A stretch of 64,000 nucleotides of DNA from Acidovorax sp. sif1233 (lineage in GTDB: Bacteria; Pseudomonadota; Gammaproteobacteria; Burkholderiales; Burkholderiaceae_C), in NCBI RefSeq assembly GCF_019218755.1, contig NZ_JAHUWZ010000002.1:558001-622000 (forward strand), given 5' to 3'. The notes beneath the pieces were generated by a model. It was given only the letters and a program-made list of their open reading frames with translations, was not told the DNA's origin and ran no database searches. The translations under genes and the position numbers were made by a program. Below, piece by piece: positions 27,186 through 36,882 of this stretch (position 1 is its first letter; the number at the start of each line of letters is the position of its first letter).

Positions 27186-30100
27186 GAACTGGGTCCTCCG
27201 TGTGTCGTGCGTCGGGAATCCACGCCTGGCGCAGCACCGCGAGTGCGTCGGCGAAGAGATAGTTGTCCAGCAGCCGCTTCATGTCGGCATAGGCGGCGGG
27301 CCCCAGCCGGGCCTGCAGGCGGGGGCCGGAGTCCCTGAACAGCTCCACGGCTTCCGAGTCGCTGTCCGCCAGCAAGGCGTCCAGGCGTGCCAGGAGGTCG
27401 CGGGCGTGCGCCGCATCCATGGGCGCGTGTGGTGACCCAGGGGGCGCGGCGGCCGCGCTGGTGGCGGCGTCGGACTCGGGGGGCAGGGCTTTCTGCAGGG
27501 CCGTCACCAGCGCCTGGCAGGCAGCTTCCACCGGCTGCAGCAGGGCCTCCAGGGGGCCGGCCTGCGCGTTCTGCGCGATGGCCTGTTCCGCGGCATGCGC
27601 CAGTTCGGCCAGGCCCACCGCGCCAATGGTGCCTGCCGAGCCTTTCAGCGTGTGCATGGCGCGCCGAGCCGCCTGTGGCTGGCCTTCCGCCAGATGGGCG
27701 CGCGTCTCCTGCACGGCGCGGGCCTGGCCGACCACGAACTTGCGCAGCAGGCTTTCGTAGGCGGCGCGTTTGCCCAGCACCCGCCGCAGCCCGGCGGCCG
27801 TATGGAGGCCTTCGATGTGTGCCAGGGGGTCGGCTGCCGGCGCCATTGCCGCGGCGGGCGCATCCGCCGTGGGCCGCGCTGCCAGCGCTGCATCGCCGGT
27901 GCCCCCCGTGTGGGGCAGTGCAATCCACTGCCGCAGCGCGGCAAACAGGGCCTCCGGGTCGATGGGCTTGGCGATGTGGCCGTTCATGCCGGCGTCCAGG
28001 CACTGTTCGCGGTCGCCACTCATTGCGTTGGCCGTCATCGCCAGCACCGGCAGGCGCGCCCAGACTGGGTTCTCACGCAGCCGGCGGGTGGCCGTGAGGC
28101 CGTCCATCACCGGCATCTGCATGTCCATGAGCACGATGTCGTAGGCGCCGCGGGCCAGCATGTCGAGCGCTTCCTGGCCGTTGGCGGCCGAATCCACCAC
28201 CAGCCCGGCACTGGCCAGCAGTTCGCGGCCCACCTGCTGGTTCAGGTCGTTGTCATCCACCAGCAGCACGCGCGCACCCCGGATCGAGTCCAGGCCTGCG
28301 CCCCGCGCCGGGGGCGGCAGGCGCCGCGCTTCGTCCACCCGTTGTGTTCCGCCCAATGCCCGCATGGCGGCATCGAACAGCTGTGATGGGTTCACCGGCT
28401 TGGTCAGCATCAGCCCGACGCCCGTGCGGGTGAGTTCGTCCAGCACATCGTCGCGGCCATGCGCGGTGACGATGACGGGGCGGGGAGGGTGGGGCAGCCG
28501 TGCGAGCTGGCGGGCGGTTTCGAACCCGTCCATGCCGGGCATTTTCCAGTCCAGAAAGGCGATTTCACAGGGCCGCCCGGCCTCGCCGGCGGCGCGTGCC
28601 AGTTCCACGGCCTGGGCCCCTGAGCTGGCGAGCGTCACCGAAAAACTCATGCTGGACAGCAGCTCCGCGAGGATCTGCCGCGCCTGTTCGCTGTCGTCCA
28701 CCACCAGCACCTGGCGCCCACGCAGGTCGGGCTCCGGCAGCAGCGGGCGCTGGGTGGAGTCTCCCAGGCCGAGCCGCGCCGTGAACCAGAACGTGCTCCC
28801 CCGGTCGGGCAGGCTTTGCACGCCCACGTCCCCGCCCATCAGGCCGGCCAGCTTCTTGGAGATGGCCAGCCCCAGCCCGGTACCGCCGTACTTTCGCGTG
28901 GTGGAAGTGTCGGCCTGCTCGAAAGAGCGAAACAGCCTTGATTGCTGTTCCTCGGTGAGGCCAATGCCGGTGTCCTGCACCTCGAAGCGCAGCAGCACGC
29001 CCTGGGCATCCCGCGCTGCCTCGCGGACCCGCACGATGATCTCGCCCTCGTCCGTGAACTTGACCGCATTGTTGGCGTAGTTGACGAGAATCTGCCCCAG
29101 CCGCAGCGGATCTCCCCGCAGGTCGGCGGGCAGGTGCGAGTCCACATCGAACATCAGCTCCAGGCCCTTGGCGGCGCATTTGTCGCTCAGCAGGTTGGCC
29201 ACGTTGTCGAGCACGCCATGCAGGTCGAAATCCACCACCTCGACCTCGAGCTTGCCTGCCTCGATCTTGCTGAAATCCAGGATGTCGTTGATCAGGCCCA
29301 GCAGGTGCTGGCCCGACCGCTGGATCTTCTCGATGTAGTCGCGCTGGCGTGCGGTCAGCTCCGTTCCCAGGGCCAGATGGCTCATGCCAATCACGGCGTT
29401 CATGGGCGTGCGGATCTCATGGCTCATGTTGGCCAGGAAGTCGGATTTCATGCGCGATGCATCCTCGGCCTTGGCCTGGGCCACCACCAGTTCATCTTCG
29501 TGTTCCCGCAATGCCGCGTTGACCTGCTGCAGCTGCTCCGTGCGCTGGGCCACGCGGGCTTCCAGCGCCTCCTCGTTGCGCCTGAGGGCGTCCACCAGTT
29601 CGGCCTGTGCTGCCAGGGCGAGGGATCTGGCCTTTTCGCGCTTGAGAAACTGCCGGGCCATCGCGAACGCGAGCAGGAAGGTCAGGATGGCCTGGAATGC
29701 CGTCAACCCGGTGGTCAGCAGTGTCTGGCGCTTCACTTCCGCATTGCGCCGGTCGCCCAGCAGGGCCGAGATGCGCGATGCCTGCAGCGACAGTTCCTGG
29801 ATGATGTCGCGAAGCCTGTTCAGCTCCACCCGCAAGAGCTTCATGTTCGCGTGGCGGGAGGCCGCGTCGACGCTCTGTCCAAAATGGCTGTCTCCCGCGG
29901 CGACAAAGTTCTGCAATGCGTCGAGGGCGTTGCCGTAGATGGGCTCTCCCTGCATCAGGGTGCGGGCGGTACCGCTCTCCAGTGCGCTGAAACGGCTCAG
30001 GAACAGGTCGTAGCGCAGCTCCAGGCGGTCGGGGGGCATGCTGGCGGGATCGATCTCGAACTGGTGCAGCGCGTGGTCGAGCTTCTCGTATTCGACACTG

Positions 30101-30252
30101 AGCTGCAGGAACGACCACAGCGCGTTGACGTCACCCCGGCGCATGACCGCTTCCACGCTGCGGTACTGGTGGTACTGCACGCCGGCGATCGCCACATACG
30201 CCACCACCAGGCCCGCAATGATCAGCCGCAGAAGGTGTTTGCTGCGCAGCAT
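27178..30252 (-). CDS. Hybrid sensor histidine kinase with two receivers and an Hpt domain
   Basis: 1024 residues. Membrane helices at about 8-28 and 178-200 enclose a helical periplasmic sensor of about 150 residues. A coiled coil precedes the kinase core (MSHEIRTP with His278; N box near 392; [15 protein letters not shown]). Receiver 1 has Asp568 (FLDWKMPG), receiver 2 has Asp710 (LMDMQMPV), and the Hpt domain has His867 ([13 protein letters not shown]). This is a BarA/ArcB-like phosphorelay. It follows a secreted protein gene by 31 bases and overlaps the HD-GYP regulator, giving a three-gene sensing unit with c-di-GMP output. Confidence 0.93.
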   Translation of the reverse strand: MLRSKHLLRLIIAGLVVAYVAIAGVQYHQYRSVEAVMRRGDVNALWSFLQLSVEYEKLDHALHQFEIDPASMPPDRLELRYDLFLSRFSALESGTARTLMQGEPIYGNALDALQNFVAAGDSHFGQSVDAASRHANMKLLRVELNRLRDIIQELSLQASRISALLGDRRNAEVKRQTLLTTGLTAFQAILTFLLAFAMARQFLKREKARSLALAAQAELVDALRRNEEALEARVAQRTEQLQQVNAALREHEDELVVAQAKAEDASRMKSDFLANMSHEIRTPMNAVIGMSHLALGTELTARQRDYIEKIQRSGQHLLGLINDILDFSKIEAGKLEVEVVDFDLHGVLDNVANLLSDKCAAKGLELMFDVDSHLPADLRGDPLRLGQILVNYANNAVKFTDEGEIIVRVREAARDAQGVLLRFEVQDTGIGLTEEQQSRLFRSFEQADTSTTRKYGGTGLGLAISKKLAGLMGGDVGVQSLPDRGSTFWFTARLGLGDSTQRPLLPEPDLRGRQVLVVDDSEQARQILAELLSSMSFSVTLASSGAQAVELARAAGEAGRPCEIAFLDWKMPGMDGFETARQLARLPHPPRPVIVTAHGRDDVLDELTRTGVGLMLTKPVNPSQLFDAAMRALGGTQRVDEARRLPPPARGAGLDSIRGARVLLVDDNDLNQQVGRELLASAGLVVDSAANGQEALDMLARGAYDIVLMDMQMPVMDGLTATRRLRENPVWARLPVLAMTANAMSGDREQCLDAGMNGHIAKPIDPEALFAALRQWIALPHTGGTGDAALAARPTADAPAAAMAPAADPLAHIEGLHTAAGLRRVLGKRAAYESLLRKFVVGQARAVQETRAHLAEGQPQAARRAMHTLKGSAGTIGAVGLAELAHAAEQAIAQNAQAGPLEALLQPVEAACQALVTALQKALPPESDAATSAAAAPPGSPHAPMDAAHARDLLARLDALLADSDSEAVELFRDSGPRLQARLGPAAYADMKRLLDNYLFADALAVLRQAWIPDARHTEDPVHE

Positions 30253-30283
30253 GGCGTGGTGCTGGGGATCAAGGGCCCAGACG

Positions 30284-30814
30284 CTAGCGGATGCGCAGCA
30301 CGTTCAGCTGCCAGGCCGCGCGGTTGTAGTACAGCTCGCTGCGCAATTCCGCCTTGGTATCGAACGGGTAGATGACGAAAAGCGGGCCTTTCTCGCGCAC
30401 GCGCATGGGGCGGTTGTTCATGAGGCGGGCGATGATCACGTCGTGGCGCGTGGCGTCATCCACGGGAATCTCCGTCTTGTAGTCGTTCAGCGCCACGGCC
30501 GTGATGCTCGTCCCCTTCGCCCCGACCGCCGCCAGGACATCCCGCAGGAGCGGGCCGGTGAAGGAGACCGCGCTGGGATACCACGGCGTCTGGGTGGAGA
30601 AGCTGTGCTGGGGCAGCTTTTCCAGCATCGCCATGTCGAACTGGGCCTGCGAACCGTTGTTCGCCTGGCTGATCGCCCCCTCGATGGTGAGGACCACGGG
30701 ACCCGTGGGCTTGTCCAGCGCATGGGTTGCGGGCCCTGCCAGCGCGAATCCGACCAGAACCGCCACTTTCACCCAGCAGGCAACGCAACGTGCCGCCGAA
30801 AACCTGGAGAGCAT
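30284..30814 (-). CDS. Secreted protein resembling oxidoreductase molybdopterin-binding domain, kinase-linked
   Basis: 176 residues with a Sec signal peptide (hydrophobic [13 protein letters not shown], cleavage probably after THA, about residue 32). The mature part, with [23 protein letters not shown] and [10 protein letters not shown], has the look of the SUOX/YedY-type molybdopterin domain. No cysteine is left in the mature chain, so the usual Mo-ligating cysteine is missing and an enzyme role is doubtful. It precedes the hybrid kinase in one operon and is probably a periplasmic sensor partner. The family call is moderate. Confidence 0.6.
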   Translation of the reverse strand: MLSRFSAARCVACWVKVAVLVGFALAGPATHALDKPTGPVVLTIEGAISQANNGSQAQFDMAMLEKLPQHSFSTQTPWYPSAVSFTGPLLRDVLAAVGAKGTSITAVALNDYKTEIPVDDATRHDVIIARLMNNRPMRVREKGPLFVIYPFDTKAELRSELYYNRAAWQLNVLRIR

Positions 30815-31083
30815 GTCGACCCCCTTTTTTGCAACAGTCTTACAGACCGTCGCTCAAAATGTAAACTGATTTGTGGCCGGTGCCTGTTGTTTCAGTGTGA
30901 GGTATCGTTTTTGGGCGGCCGCGGCACGCGCTGCACCCGCCGCCCGCGAGGCCCCGGGCTGAAGGCGCGCTCTGAAGCATCAAAATCCGAAGGCGCTGCT
31001 GAAACCCGGGCCGGCGACGATGTCCCGCGCTGGCGCAGACTTGTTCCCTCGCAACCCATGACACCTGAATCGAAACCACAGCG

Positions 31084-31434
31084 ATGACCATGCCCATCGA
31101 CACCGCGAGCGACCTCGACCGACTTCGCCGCGCCTCCGACGCTGCCTGCCGCCTGATGAAAGTGCTGTCCAACCCCGACCGCCTTCTCCTCCTGTGCCAG
31201 CTCACGCAAGGCGAGAAAAGGGTGGGGGAGCTGGAAGCACTGGTGGGCGTTTCCCAGCCGACCCTGTCCCAGCAACTGGGCGTACTGCGCGAAGAACGCC
31301 TGGTGAACACGCGCCGGGAAGGGAAACACATCTACTATGAGATCGCCAGTCCGCAGGCCCTGGCGGTCTTGGACGTGCTGTTCGAGCAATTCTGCGCCGC
31401 CCCGCCAGGGGCTCCCTCCATCCCGCCGGGTTGA
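31084..31434 (+). CDS. ArsR/SmtB family regulator with BigR/SqrR-like cysteine pair
   Basis: 116 residues, winged helix with recognition region VSQPTLSQQLGVLREERLV. The metal-binding ELCVCD motif of ArsR is absent. Cys38 (LLLLCQL) and Cys104 (EQFCAAP) are 66 residues apart, the spacing of the disulfide/tetrasulfide pair in persulfide sensors BigR and SqrR; Cys22 is an extra one. A role in sensing reactive sulfur or oxidants is therefore plausible. No sulfur-oxidation gene is adjacent. Start at ATG 31084; ATG 31090 is also possible. Confidence 0.85.
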   Translation: MTMPIDTASDLDRLRRASDAACRLMKVLSNPDRLLLLCQLTQGEKRVGELEALVGVSQPTLSQQLGVLREERLVNTRREGKHIYYEIASPQALAVLDVLFEQFCAAPPGAPSIPPG

Positions 31435-31796
31435 CGGGCGCCTACCGCGTCCGGCACAAAAAATGGTGTGCAAGGGGCCGCAGCACCGGCGCATATTCTC
31501 CGCGCAAAGCGCCTTCGCGTTGCTGGGAATACCCTCGTGGTGCATTGATCGCAATATCGTGACAAGCGGCAACGAGATGGGTAAAGTTGCCAGCAAGCCT
31601 TGTGCGCCGCAGCGGGCTATTGCGGCCCTTGGGCACTGATCAATGATGAAGCATCCGGCTCACGGTCGGCCTCGCTTCATTCTTCGCAACGCATGGCCAA
31701 TTTCAGAGTCGAGGGTCCCCCTTTGAGTCGAAAATACCCGACGCCGTTGAACGAACTCGGTTGCGTCCCTTTCCCCGGCGGCAAAGGCTTTCTGCA
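31435..31796. other. Intergenic region before the first GGDEF/EAL gene
   Basis: 362 bases. An inverted repeat ATGAAGC (31646-31652) / GCTTCAT (31674-31680) is present. It does not match the conserved core of GEMM c-di-GMP riboswitches. No gene-like ORF was found. The next gene lacks a clear ribosome site. Confidence 0.35.
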
Positions 31797-34727
31797 ATGA
31801 GTACCCACACAGCCGAAGGCACCCCCTTCGACACGGAGGTTCATCTGTCCGATGCCGACTACCAGCGGCTGGTGGAGCAGGTGCAAGCGGCCGTATTTGT
31901 GATTCGCAAGGGCAGATTCCTCTTCGTGAATCCCAAGCTCGTGGAGCTTTTCGGCTACACCAAGGAGGAAATGCTGGAGAGCATGGATCCCATGCTGCTG
32001 TGCGCGCCGGAGCACCGGGACATGGTGCGCGAGCAGGCCAATGCGCGGGTCGCCGGAGTCCCCGGCAAAGCCTATGAGATCGAATGCCTGCGAAAGAACG
32101 GCGAGAAGTTCAATGCCCAGGTATGGGGCGTGCGGATCTTTCTGGGGGAGGAAGCGGCGGATCTGGTCACGCTGCACGATGTCAGCGCCATTCGAACGGC
32201 GACCCGCTACGCGCAGCAACGCGCTCAGTTGTTCAGCAATGCCGAGGAACTCGCCCGCATCGGCTCCGCCGAGATGGATCTGGTGTCAGGCACCGTCACC
32301 CTGTCGTCCGGCATGCACGCCATCTTCGGAATCCCCCAGACTGATGCTCCGGCCGGAAAGGACTGGCTGCTGGCCCGGGTTCCCGCTGTGGAACGGCCGT
32401 ATGTGCAGGCGATCAGCGAAGGCGTGTCACCTGACGATGTCTGCGAGTTCCAGCACCGCATCGTTCATTCGGACGGCAGTTTGCGCACGGTGCTGCACCG
32501 CGTGCTGGCCGACGCCGACGACGAGGGCCGGGTGGTCAGGACGGTCACGCTCCTGCAGGACATCACGCTGCAGCGCGCGGCGGAGCAGCGGCTGGACAAG
32601 CTTGCGAACACGGATGAAGTGACCGGATTGCCCAACCGCAGCGCGTTGACGGAGTATCTTGATACGAGGATGCGCGAGGCGGCGCGGGAAGGGCGGCAGA
32701 TTGCCGTCCTGAGCGTGGAGATCGACCGGCTCAAGCTCGTGAGTGAATCGCTGGGCTACGCGGCAGGGGACCAGCTGCTCATGGAGGTGGGAACGCGGCT
32801 GCAGCCCCAGGCGTTCGAGGATGACCTGCTGGCGCACTTTGGCAGTGGCGAGTTTTCGCTGGTGCTGGCGCGCGAGGGCAATGTGGACGAGCAGTTGGCG
32901 CGCACCGTCGCGGCCTCGCTGGTGGATGCGCTGTCGCTGCCCGTCGCGATTGGCGACAACGAAATCAAGGTGACGTGCGACATCGGAATATCCCTGTACT
33001 CGGCGCACGGCGAGGACCCGGAAAAGCTGCTTCAGCAGGCTCAGGCGGCCATGTACCGTGCCCATGAACTGGGCAAGAACCAGATCTGCGTGTTCAGCTC
33101 CGGCATGCACTCCAAGGCCATCTCCAGGCTCGCCATGGAGTCCGGGCTGCGCCGGGCCCTGGAGCGCAATGAGCTTGATCTGCACTATCAGCCCAAGCTG
33201 GAACTGGTCAGTGGAACCGTCATTGGCGCCGAGGCCTTCCTGGAGTGGAACTCCCCGGACGGCACCCTGATACCCAGGTCCAGCTATATACGCGTCGCCG
33301 AGGAAACCGGCCTTATCGTGCCCATCGGCGAATGGGTGCTTCGCGCTGCCTGCCGCCAGGCGCTGGAGTGGCAGCGTGCCGGGCACGCCAGCTTCCGGAT
33401 TGCCGTCAACCTCTCGGCCCGCCAGCTCCAGCAGCCTGATCTGGTCCAGCGGATACAAAAGGTGCTCATTGAAACCGGCCTTGATCCCCGGCTGCTGGGA
33501 CTGGAGATCACCGAAGGCGCCCTGATGGGCGAGAGCACGCGCATCGCGCGGATTCTGGGCGACCTGAAGGCGCTGGGCATCGAGATCTCGCTCGATGATT
33601 TCGGGACGGGCTATTCCAGCCTGAGCTACCTGCGCACACTGCCCATCGATGTCGTGAAGGTGGACCGTTCGTTCGTCCACGACGTCACGGCGGCATCGCA
33701 GGACGTGTCCATCACGCGCGCCATCATCAACATGGCGCACAGTCTGCAGATGAAGGTGTTGGCGGAAGGCGTGGAAACCGAAGGCCAGCTGGCGCTGCTC
33801 ATCGCCAACCGCTGCGACCAGATGCAGGGCTTCTACTTCAGCGGCCCCGTCTGCGCCGACGACATGAGCGCGTTGCTGAGCAAAGGCCAGGCACTGCCGG
33901 AGCACCTGCTGCTGCGCCGCACCCACCGGCGCACGCTGCTGCTGGTCGATGACGAGGACAGCATCGTTTCGGCGCTGCGCAGGTTGTTGCGCCGCGATGG
34001 CTATCACATCGTGACCGCCAACAGCGGCGCGCAGGGCTTGCAGCGGATGGCCGAGAATTCGGTGGACGTGATCGTTTCGGATCAGCGCATGCCCGGCATG
34101 ACGGGGGTGGAGTTTCTGCGCCGGGCCAAGGAGCTGTATCCCGACACTATCCGCATGGTTCTGTCCGGCTATACCGAACTGCAATCCATCACGGATGCCA
34201 TCAATGAAGGGGCCATCTACAAGTTCCTCACCAAGCCCTGGGATGACGAGAGGCTTCGCAGCCACGTCGCGGAAGCGTTCTCCCAGAAGGAGATGGCGGA
34301 TGAGAATCGGCGCCTGGCCAATGCGGTGCTCAGTGCCAACGAGGAGCTCAGCGCGGTCAATGACCGCCTGCAACAGCTGCTGGCGAACCAGCGGGAGCAG
34401 ATCCACCGTGAAGAGAGTAGCCTGAGCGTTGCGCGGGAGGTGCTGGACAATATTCCGGCCGCCGTCATCGGGATCGACCTGGAAGGCATGGTGGCGTTTG
34501 TGAACGCGGATGCCGAAGCGCTCTTTGGCACCACGGCGGCTTTGCTCGGGCAGGACGCGGAACAGGTCCTGCCGGAGGATCTTCGCAAGGTATGGCATTT
34601 CGCGGACCAGAGCTACCACGATGTCCAGGTTGCCGGCGGGGCGTTTCGCGTGGTGTGCAGATCGGTGGGAGGGGAAAATCATTCACGGGGGCGGCTGCTG
34701 GTCCTGGTTCCCAGCAGCGCGGCCTGA
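31797..34727 (+). CDS. PAS-GGDEF-EAL-REC-PAS protein, probable c-di-GMP phosphodiesterase
   Basis: 976 residues, no membrane segment. Order: PAS (20-130), second PAS-like region (150-260), GGDEF (265-430), EAL (440-695), receiver (712-830), coiled coil, PAS (880-960). The GGDEF loop is GSGEF (349-353), so cyclase activity is unlikely; it may bind GTP as an allosteric site. In the EAL domain the signature is EAF at 479-481, while DDFGTGYS (600-607), EITEGAL and EGVET are intact, so hydrolysis is possible. Receiver Asp762 sits in SDQRMPG and ends in TKPWDD. ATG 31797 chosen because upstream residues lack PAS homology. Confidence 0.88.
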   Translation: MSTHTAEGTPFDTEVHLSDADYQRLVEQVQAAVFVIRKGRFLFVNPKLVELFGYTKEEMLESMDPMLLCAPEHRDMVREQANARVAGVPGKAYEIECLRKNGEKFNAQVWGVRIFLGEEAADLVTLHDVSAIRTATRYAQQRAQLFSNAEELARIGSAEMDLVSGTVTLSSGMHAIFGIPQTDAPAGKDWLLARVPAVERPYVQAISEGVSPDDVCEFQHRIVHSDGSLRTVLHRVLADADDEGRVVRTVTLLQDITLQRAAEQRLDKLANTDEVTGLPNRSALTEYLDTRMREAAREGRQIAVLSVEIDRLKLVSESLGYAAGDQLLMEVGTRLQPQAFEDDLLAHFGSGEFSLVLAREGNVDEQLARTVAASLVDALSLPVAIGDNEIKVTCDIGISLYSAHGEDPEKLLQQAQAAMYRAHELGKNQICVFSSGMHSKAISRLAMESGLRRALERNELDLHYQPKLELVSGTVIGAEAFLEWNSPDGTLIPRSSYIRVAEETGLIVPIGEWVLRAACRQALEWQRAGHASFRIAVNLSARQLQQPDLVQRIQKVLIETGLDPRLLGLEITEGALMGESTRIARILGDLKALGIEISLDDFGTGYSSLSYLRTLPIDVVKVDRSFVHDVTAASQDVSITRAIINMAHSLQMKVLAEGVETEGQLALLIANRCDQMQGFYFSGPVCADDMSALLSKGQALPEHLLLRRTHRRTLLLVDDEDSIVSALRRLLRRDGYHIVTANSGAQGLQRMAENSVDVIVSDQRMPGMTGVEFLRRAKELYPDTIRMVLSGYTELQSITDAINEGAIYKFLTKPWDDERLRSHVAEAFSQKEMADENRRLANAVLSANEELSAVNDRLQQLLANQREQIHREESSLSVAREVLDNIPAAVIGIDLEGMVAFVNADAEALFGTTAALLGQDAEQVLPEDLRKVWHFADQSYHDVQVAGGAFRVVCRSVGGENHSRGRLLVLVPSSAA

Positions 34728-34742
34728 CACCTACGGACTCCC

Positions 34743-35072
34743 ATGCAAGCTCTTTCCACCTCGATTGAATGGACCCCGGAGGGGATGCTCCTGGCCCAGC
34801 CGGTGCTGGACGCGCACGGACAGCTTCTGCTCCCGGCGGGGACGCCCATCACGCGCGGGATCCTGAACAGCCTGCAGCAGCGGGGCATCGACACCGTCTT
34901 CGTCAATCCGCCGGAAGGTGTTTCGGGCATTGTCGACAAGCTGGATCCAGCCACACAGCAGGCACAGACGGAAAAACGCCTGCTGCATCTGTTCCGGCCT
35001 GCCATGCGGGCTGGCCAGCTCAATCCGCTGTTTCATCTGATCCTGCGATATCGCTCCGCGGAGACACCATGA
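34743..35072 (+). CDS. Small protein with HD-GYP/HDOD-associated accessory domain
   Basis: 109 residues. The pattern TPEGMLLAQPVLDAHGQLLL - PAGTPITRGILNSLQQRGI resembles the small accessory domain found attached to HD-GYP proteins, and the same pattern recurs at the C-terminus of the HD-GYP regulator two genes downstream (VQLRPGMILARDLL, AADHVLTAELIKRL). Here it is free-standing. It overlaps the HDOD gene by four bases (ATGA), so they are translated together and may form one complex. It has no cysteine and no membrane part. No enzymatic activity is suggested. Confidence 0.6.
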   Translation: MQALSTSIEWTPEGMLLAQPVLDAHGQLLLPAGTPITRGILNSLQQRGIDTVFVNPPEGVSGIVDKLDPATQQAQTEKRLLHLFRPAMRAGQLNPLFHLILRYRSAETP

Positions 35073-35911
35073 AGCAGCTCACTGCAGATGCCATATTGCG
35101 CAGTGTCCATGAGCTGCCGGCGCTTCCCGCGGTGGTGCTGGAACTGATCCAGTCCTTTGGGGACAGCCATGTTTCCGCCGAACAGCTGGCCGTGAAGATA
35201 TCGCACGACCAGGCCATCGCCGCCAAGACGCTTCGGCTGGCGAACTCTTCCTTCTATGGCCTTCCTCGCCAGGTCACCTCCATCGCAGAGGCCACCGCGA
35301 TTCTCGGGCTTCGCACCCTGCGCAGCGTGGCCACGGCCGCGGGATTGGTGGGCGGTTTTGCGAACTCCCGCTGCCAAGGGTTCGACTTTGATGCGTTCTG
35401 GCGCCATGCGATCGGCACGGCACTCACCGCCAGAGCCTTGGCGCAGCGCACGCGATTGGACGAGGATGCGGCGTTCACCCTGGGGCTGGTGCATGACATC
35501 GGGCGGCTGGTGCTCGTGAGCTCCTACGAGGACGAGTATGCCCAGGCCATTGCTTACCAGCTGGAACACGATTGCCTGATGCATGCCGCGGAGCGCCACT
35601 ATTTTGGTGTTGACCATGCCGAGGTCGGCGGGGTGATCGCGGAGCATTGGCATTTTGCGCCGGAGATTGTTGCGGCCATTTCATGCCACCACCGCCCGCC
35701 GCCTGCCAGCGGCCTGTGCCTGACGGACCTCGTGCATGTCGCCGACAACATTGCGCACGGCCTGGATCTCTCACACAAGGAAAACGATATGGTGCCCTTG
35801 CTGGCCCTGGATGCCTGGGGCAGACTGGCACTGGCCGACGGTGACTACATGGCAGTTTTCGATGCGGTGGCAGAGCAGCATGAGGTTGTCTGCCACGCAC
35901 TCCTGGCCTGA
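35069..35911 (+). CDS. HDOD domain signalling protein
   Basis: 280 residues, one HDOD domain: LPALPAVVLELIQ at the start, ISHDQAIAAKTLRLANSSFYG, the LGLRTLRSVATAAG helix, then a degenerate HD site with LVHDIGRLVL and HAEVGGVIAEHW. HDOD proteins usually act as scaffolds or c-di-GMP-linked regulators rather than as hydrolases. It is encoded between the accessory-domain protein (ATGA overlap) and a cytoplasmic kinase, and in the same unit as an HD-GYP regulator. ATG 35069 is fixed by the overlap. Confidence 0.88.
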   Translation: MKQLTADAILRSVHELPALPAVVLELIQSFGDSHVSAEQLAVKISHDQAIAAKTLRLANSSFYGLPRQVTSIAEATAILGLRTLRSVATAAGLVGGFANSRCQGFDFDAFWRHAIGTALTARALAQRTRLDEDAAFTLGLVHDIGRLVLVSSYEDEYAQAIAYQLEHDCLMHAAERHYFGVDHAEVGGVIAEHWHFAPEIVAAISCHHRPPPASGLCLTDLVHVADNIAHGLDLSHKENDMVPLLALDAWGRLALADGDYMAVFDAVAEQHEVVCHALLA

Positions 35912-35925
35912 AAGAGGTGCCCTAC

Positions 35926-36879
35926 ATGAATTCTCACGACCCACTACTTCGCGAAAGCACCATGGACACGCCGTCGGCCGTGTCGTCCCCTGACACCACG
36001 GAAGACAGGGTCAAGGAGCTGCTGCGATCCAACGAAGAGTTGACGCAGCTCAATGCAAAGCTCTCGGATGCGCAGGACAAGCTGATGCAGTCGGAAAGGA
36101 TGGCATCCATCGGGCAGCTGGCCGCGGGTGTCGCCCACGAAATCAACAACCCCATTGGATTCATATTCTCCAATTTCGGCACCCTGGAGCGCTATCTGAG
36201 CGACCTGTTCCAGATGCTCGCGGCCTATGAAGAGGCGGAGTCTGCGCTCGGTGATACCCCGGTGGCGGTGCGCCTCAAGGCATTGCGCGAAAAAATAGAG
36301 CTGGATTTCCTGAAGGAAGACATTCCCTCCTTGATGGCGGAATCGAAAGACGGCATTACCCGCGTGCGCAACATCGTTCAGAACCTCAAGGACTTCTCGA
36401 GGGTGGACACCTCCCAGAAGTGGGTGCTGGCCGATCTGCACCACGGCATCGATTCCACCCTGAACATCGTCAACAACGAAATCAAATACAAGGCGGACGT
36501 TGTCAAGGCATATGGGGAGCTTCCCGACATCGAGTGCCTCCCCTCCGAACTCAACCAGGTCTTCATGAACCTCCTGGTCAATGCCGCCCATGCCATCCAG
36601 GCGGACAGGGGCACCATCACCATCCTCACCGGCGCCGACGACTCACGGGTGTGGGTGGAGATCCAGGACACGGGCGAGGGCATCGCCAAGGAGAATCTGG
36701 GGCGCATCTTCGATCCGTTCTTCACCACCAAGGCGGTCGGCAAGGGCACCGGGCTGGGCCTTTCGCTTTCGTACGGAATCGTCAAGAAGCACCTGGGAAG
36801 CATCGATGTCTTCAGCGAACCGGGTGTCGGGACGCGCTTTCGTGTCACGCTGCCGATACGCCACGCAGCGGAGGCGTAA
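35926..36879 (+). CDS. Cytoplasmic sensor histidine kinase (NtrB-like core)
   Basis: 317 residues. An N-terminal coiled coil (ELLRSNEELTQLNAKL) leads straight to the HisKA box GVAHEINNPIGFI with the phospho-accepting His, then N box (VFMNLLVNAAHA), DTGEGI and GLGLSLSYGIV. There is no PAS domain and no membrane segment, so its input probably comes through protein contacts, possibly with the preceding HDOD protein. Downstream receivers are its likely targets. ATG 35926 has GAGG at good spacing; GTG 35917 and ATG 35962 are alternatives. Confidence 0.88.
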   Translation: MNSHDPLLRESTMDTPSAVSSPDTTEDRVKELLRSNEELTQLNAKLSDAQDKLMQSERMASIGQLAAGVAHEINNPIGFIFSNFGTLERYLSDLFQMLAAYEEAESALGDTPVAVRLKALREKIELDFLKEDIPSLMAESKDGITRVRNIVQNLKDFSRVDTSQKWVLADLHHGIDSTLNIVNNEIKYKADVVKAYGELPDIECLPSELNQVFMNLLVNAAHAIQADRGTITILTGADDSRVWVEIQDTGEGIAKENLGRIFDPFFTTKAVGKGTGLGLSLSYGIVKKHLGSIDVFSEPGVGTRFRVTLPIRHAAEA

Positions 36880-36882
36880 GGG

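Noticed and set aside
31435..31796. c-di-GMP riboswitch ahead of the GGDEF/EAL gene
   Set aside because: The conserved GEMM core sequences are not present; only a simple inverted repeat is seen.
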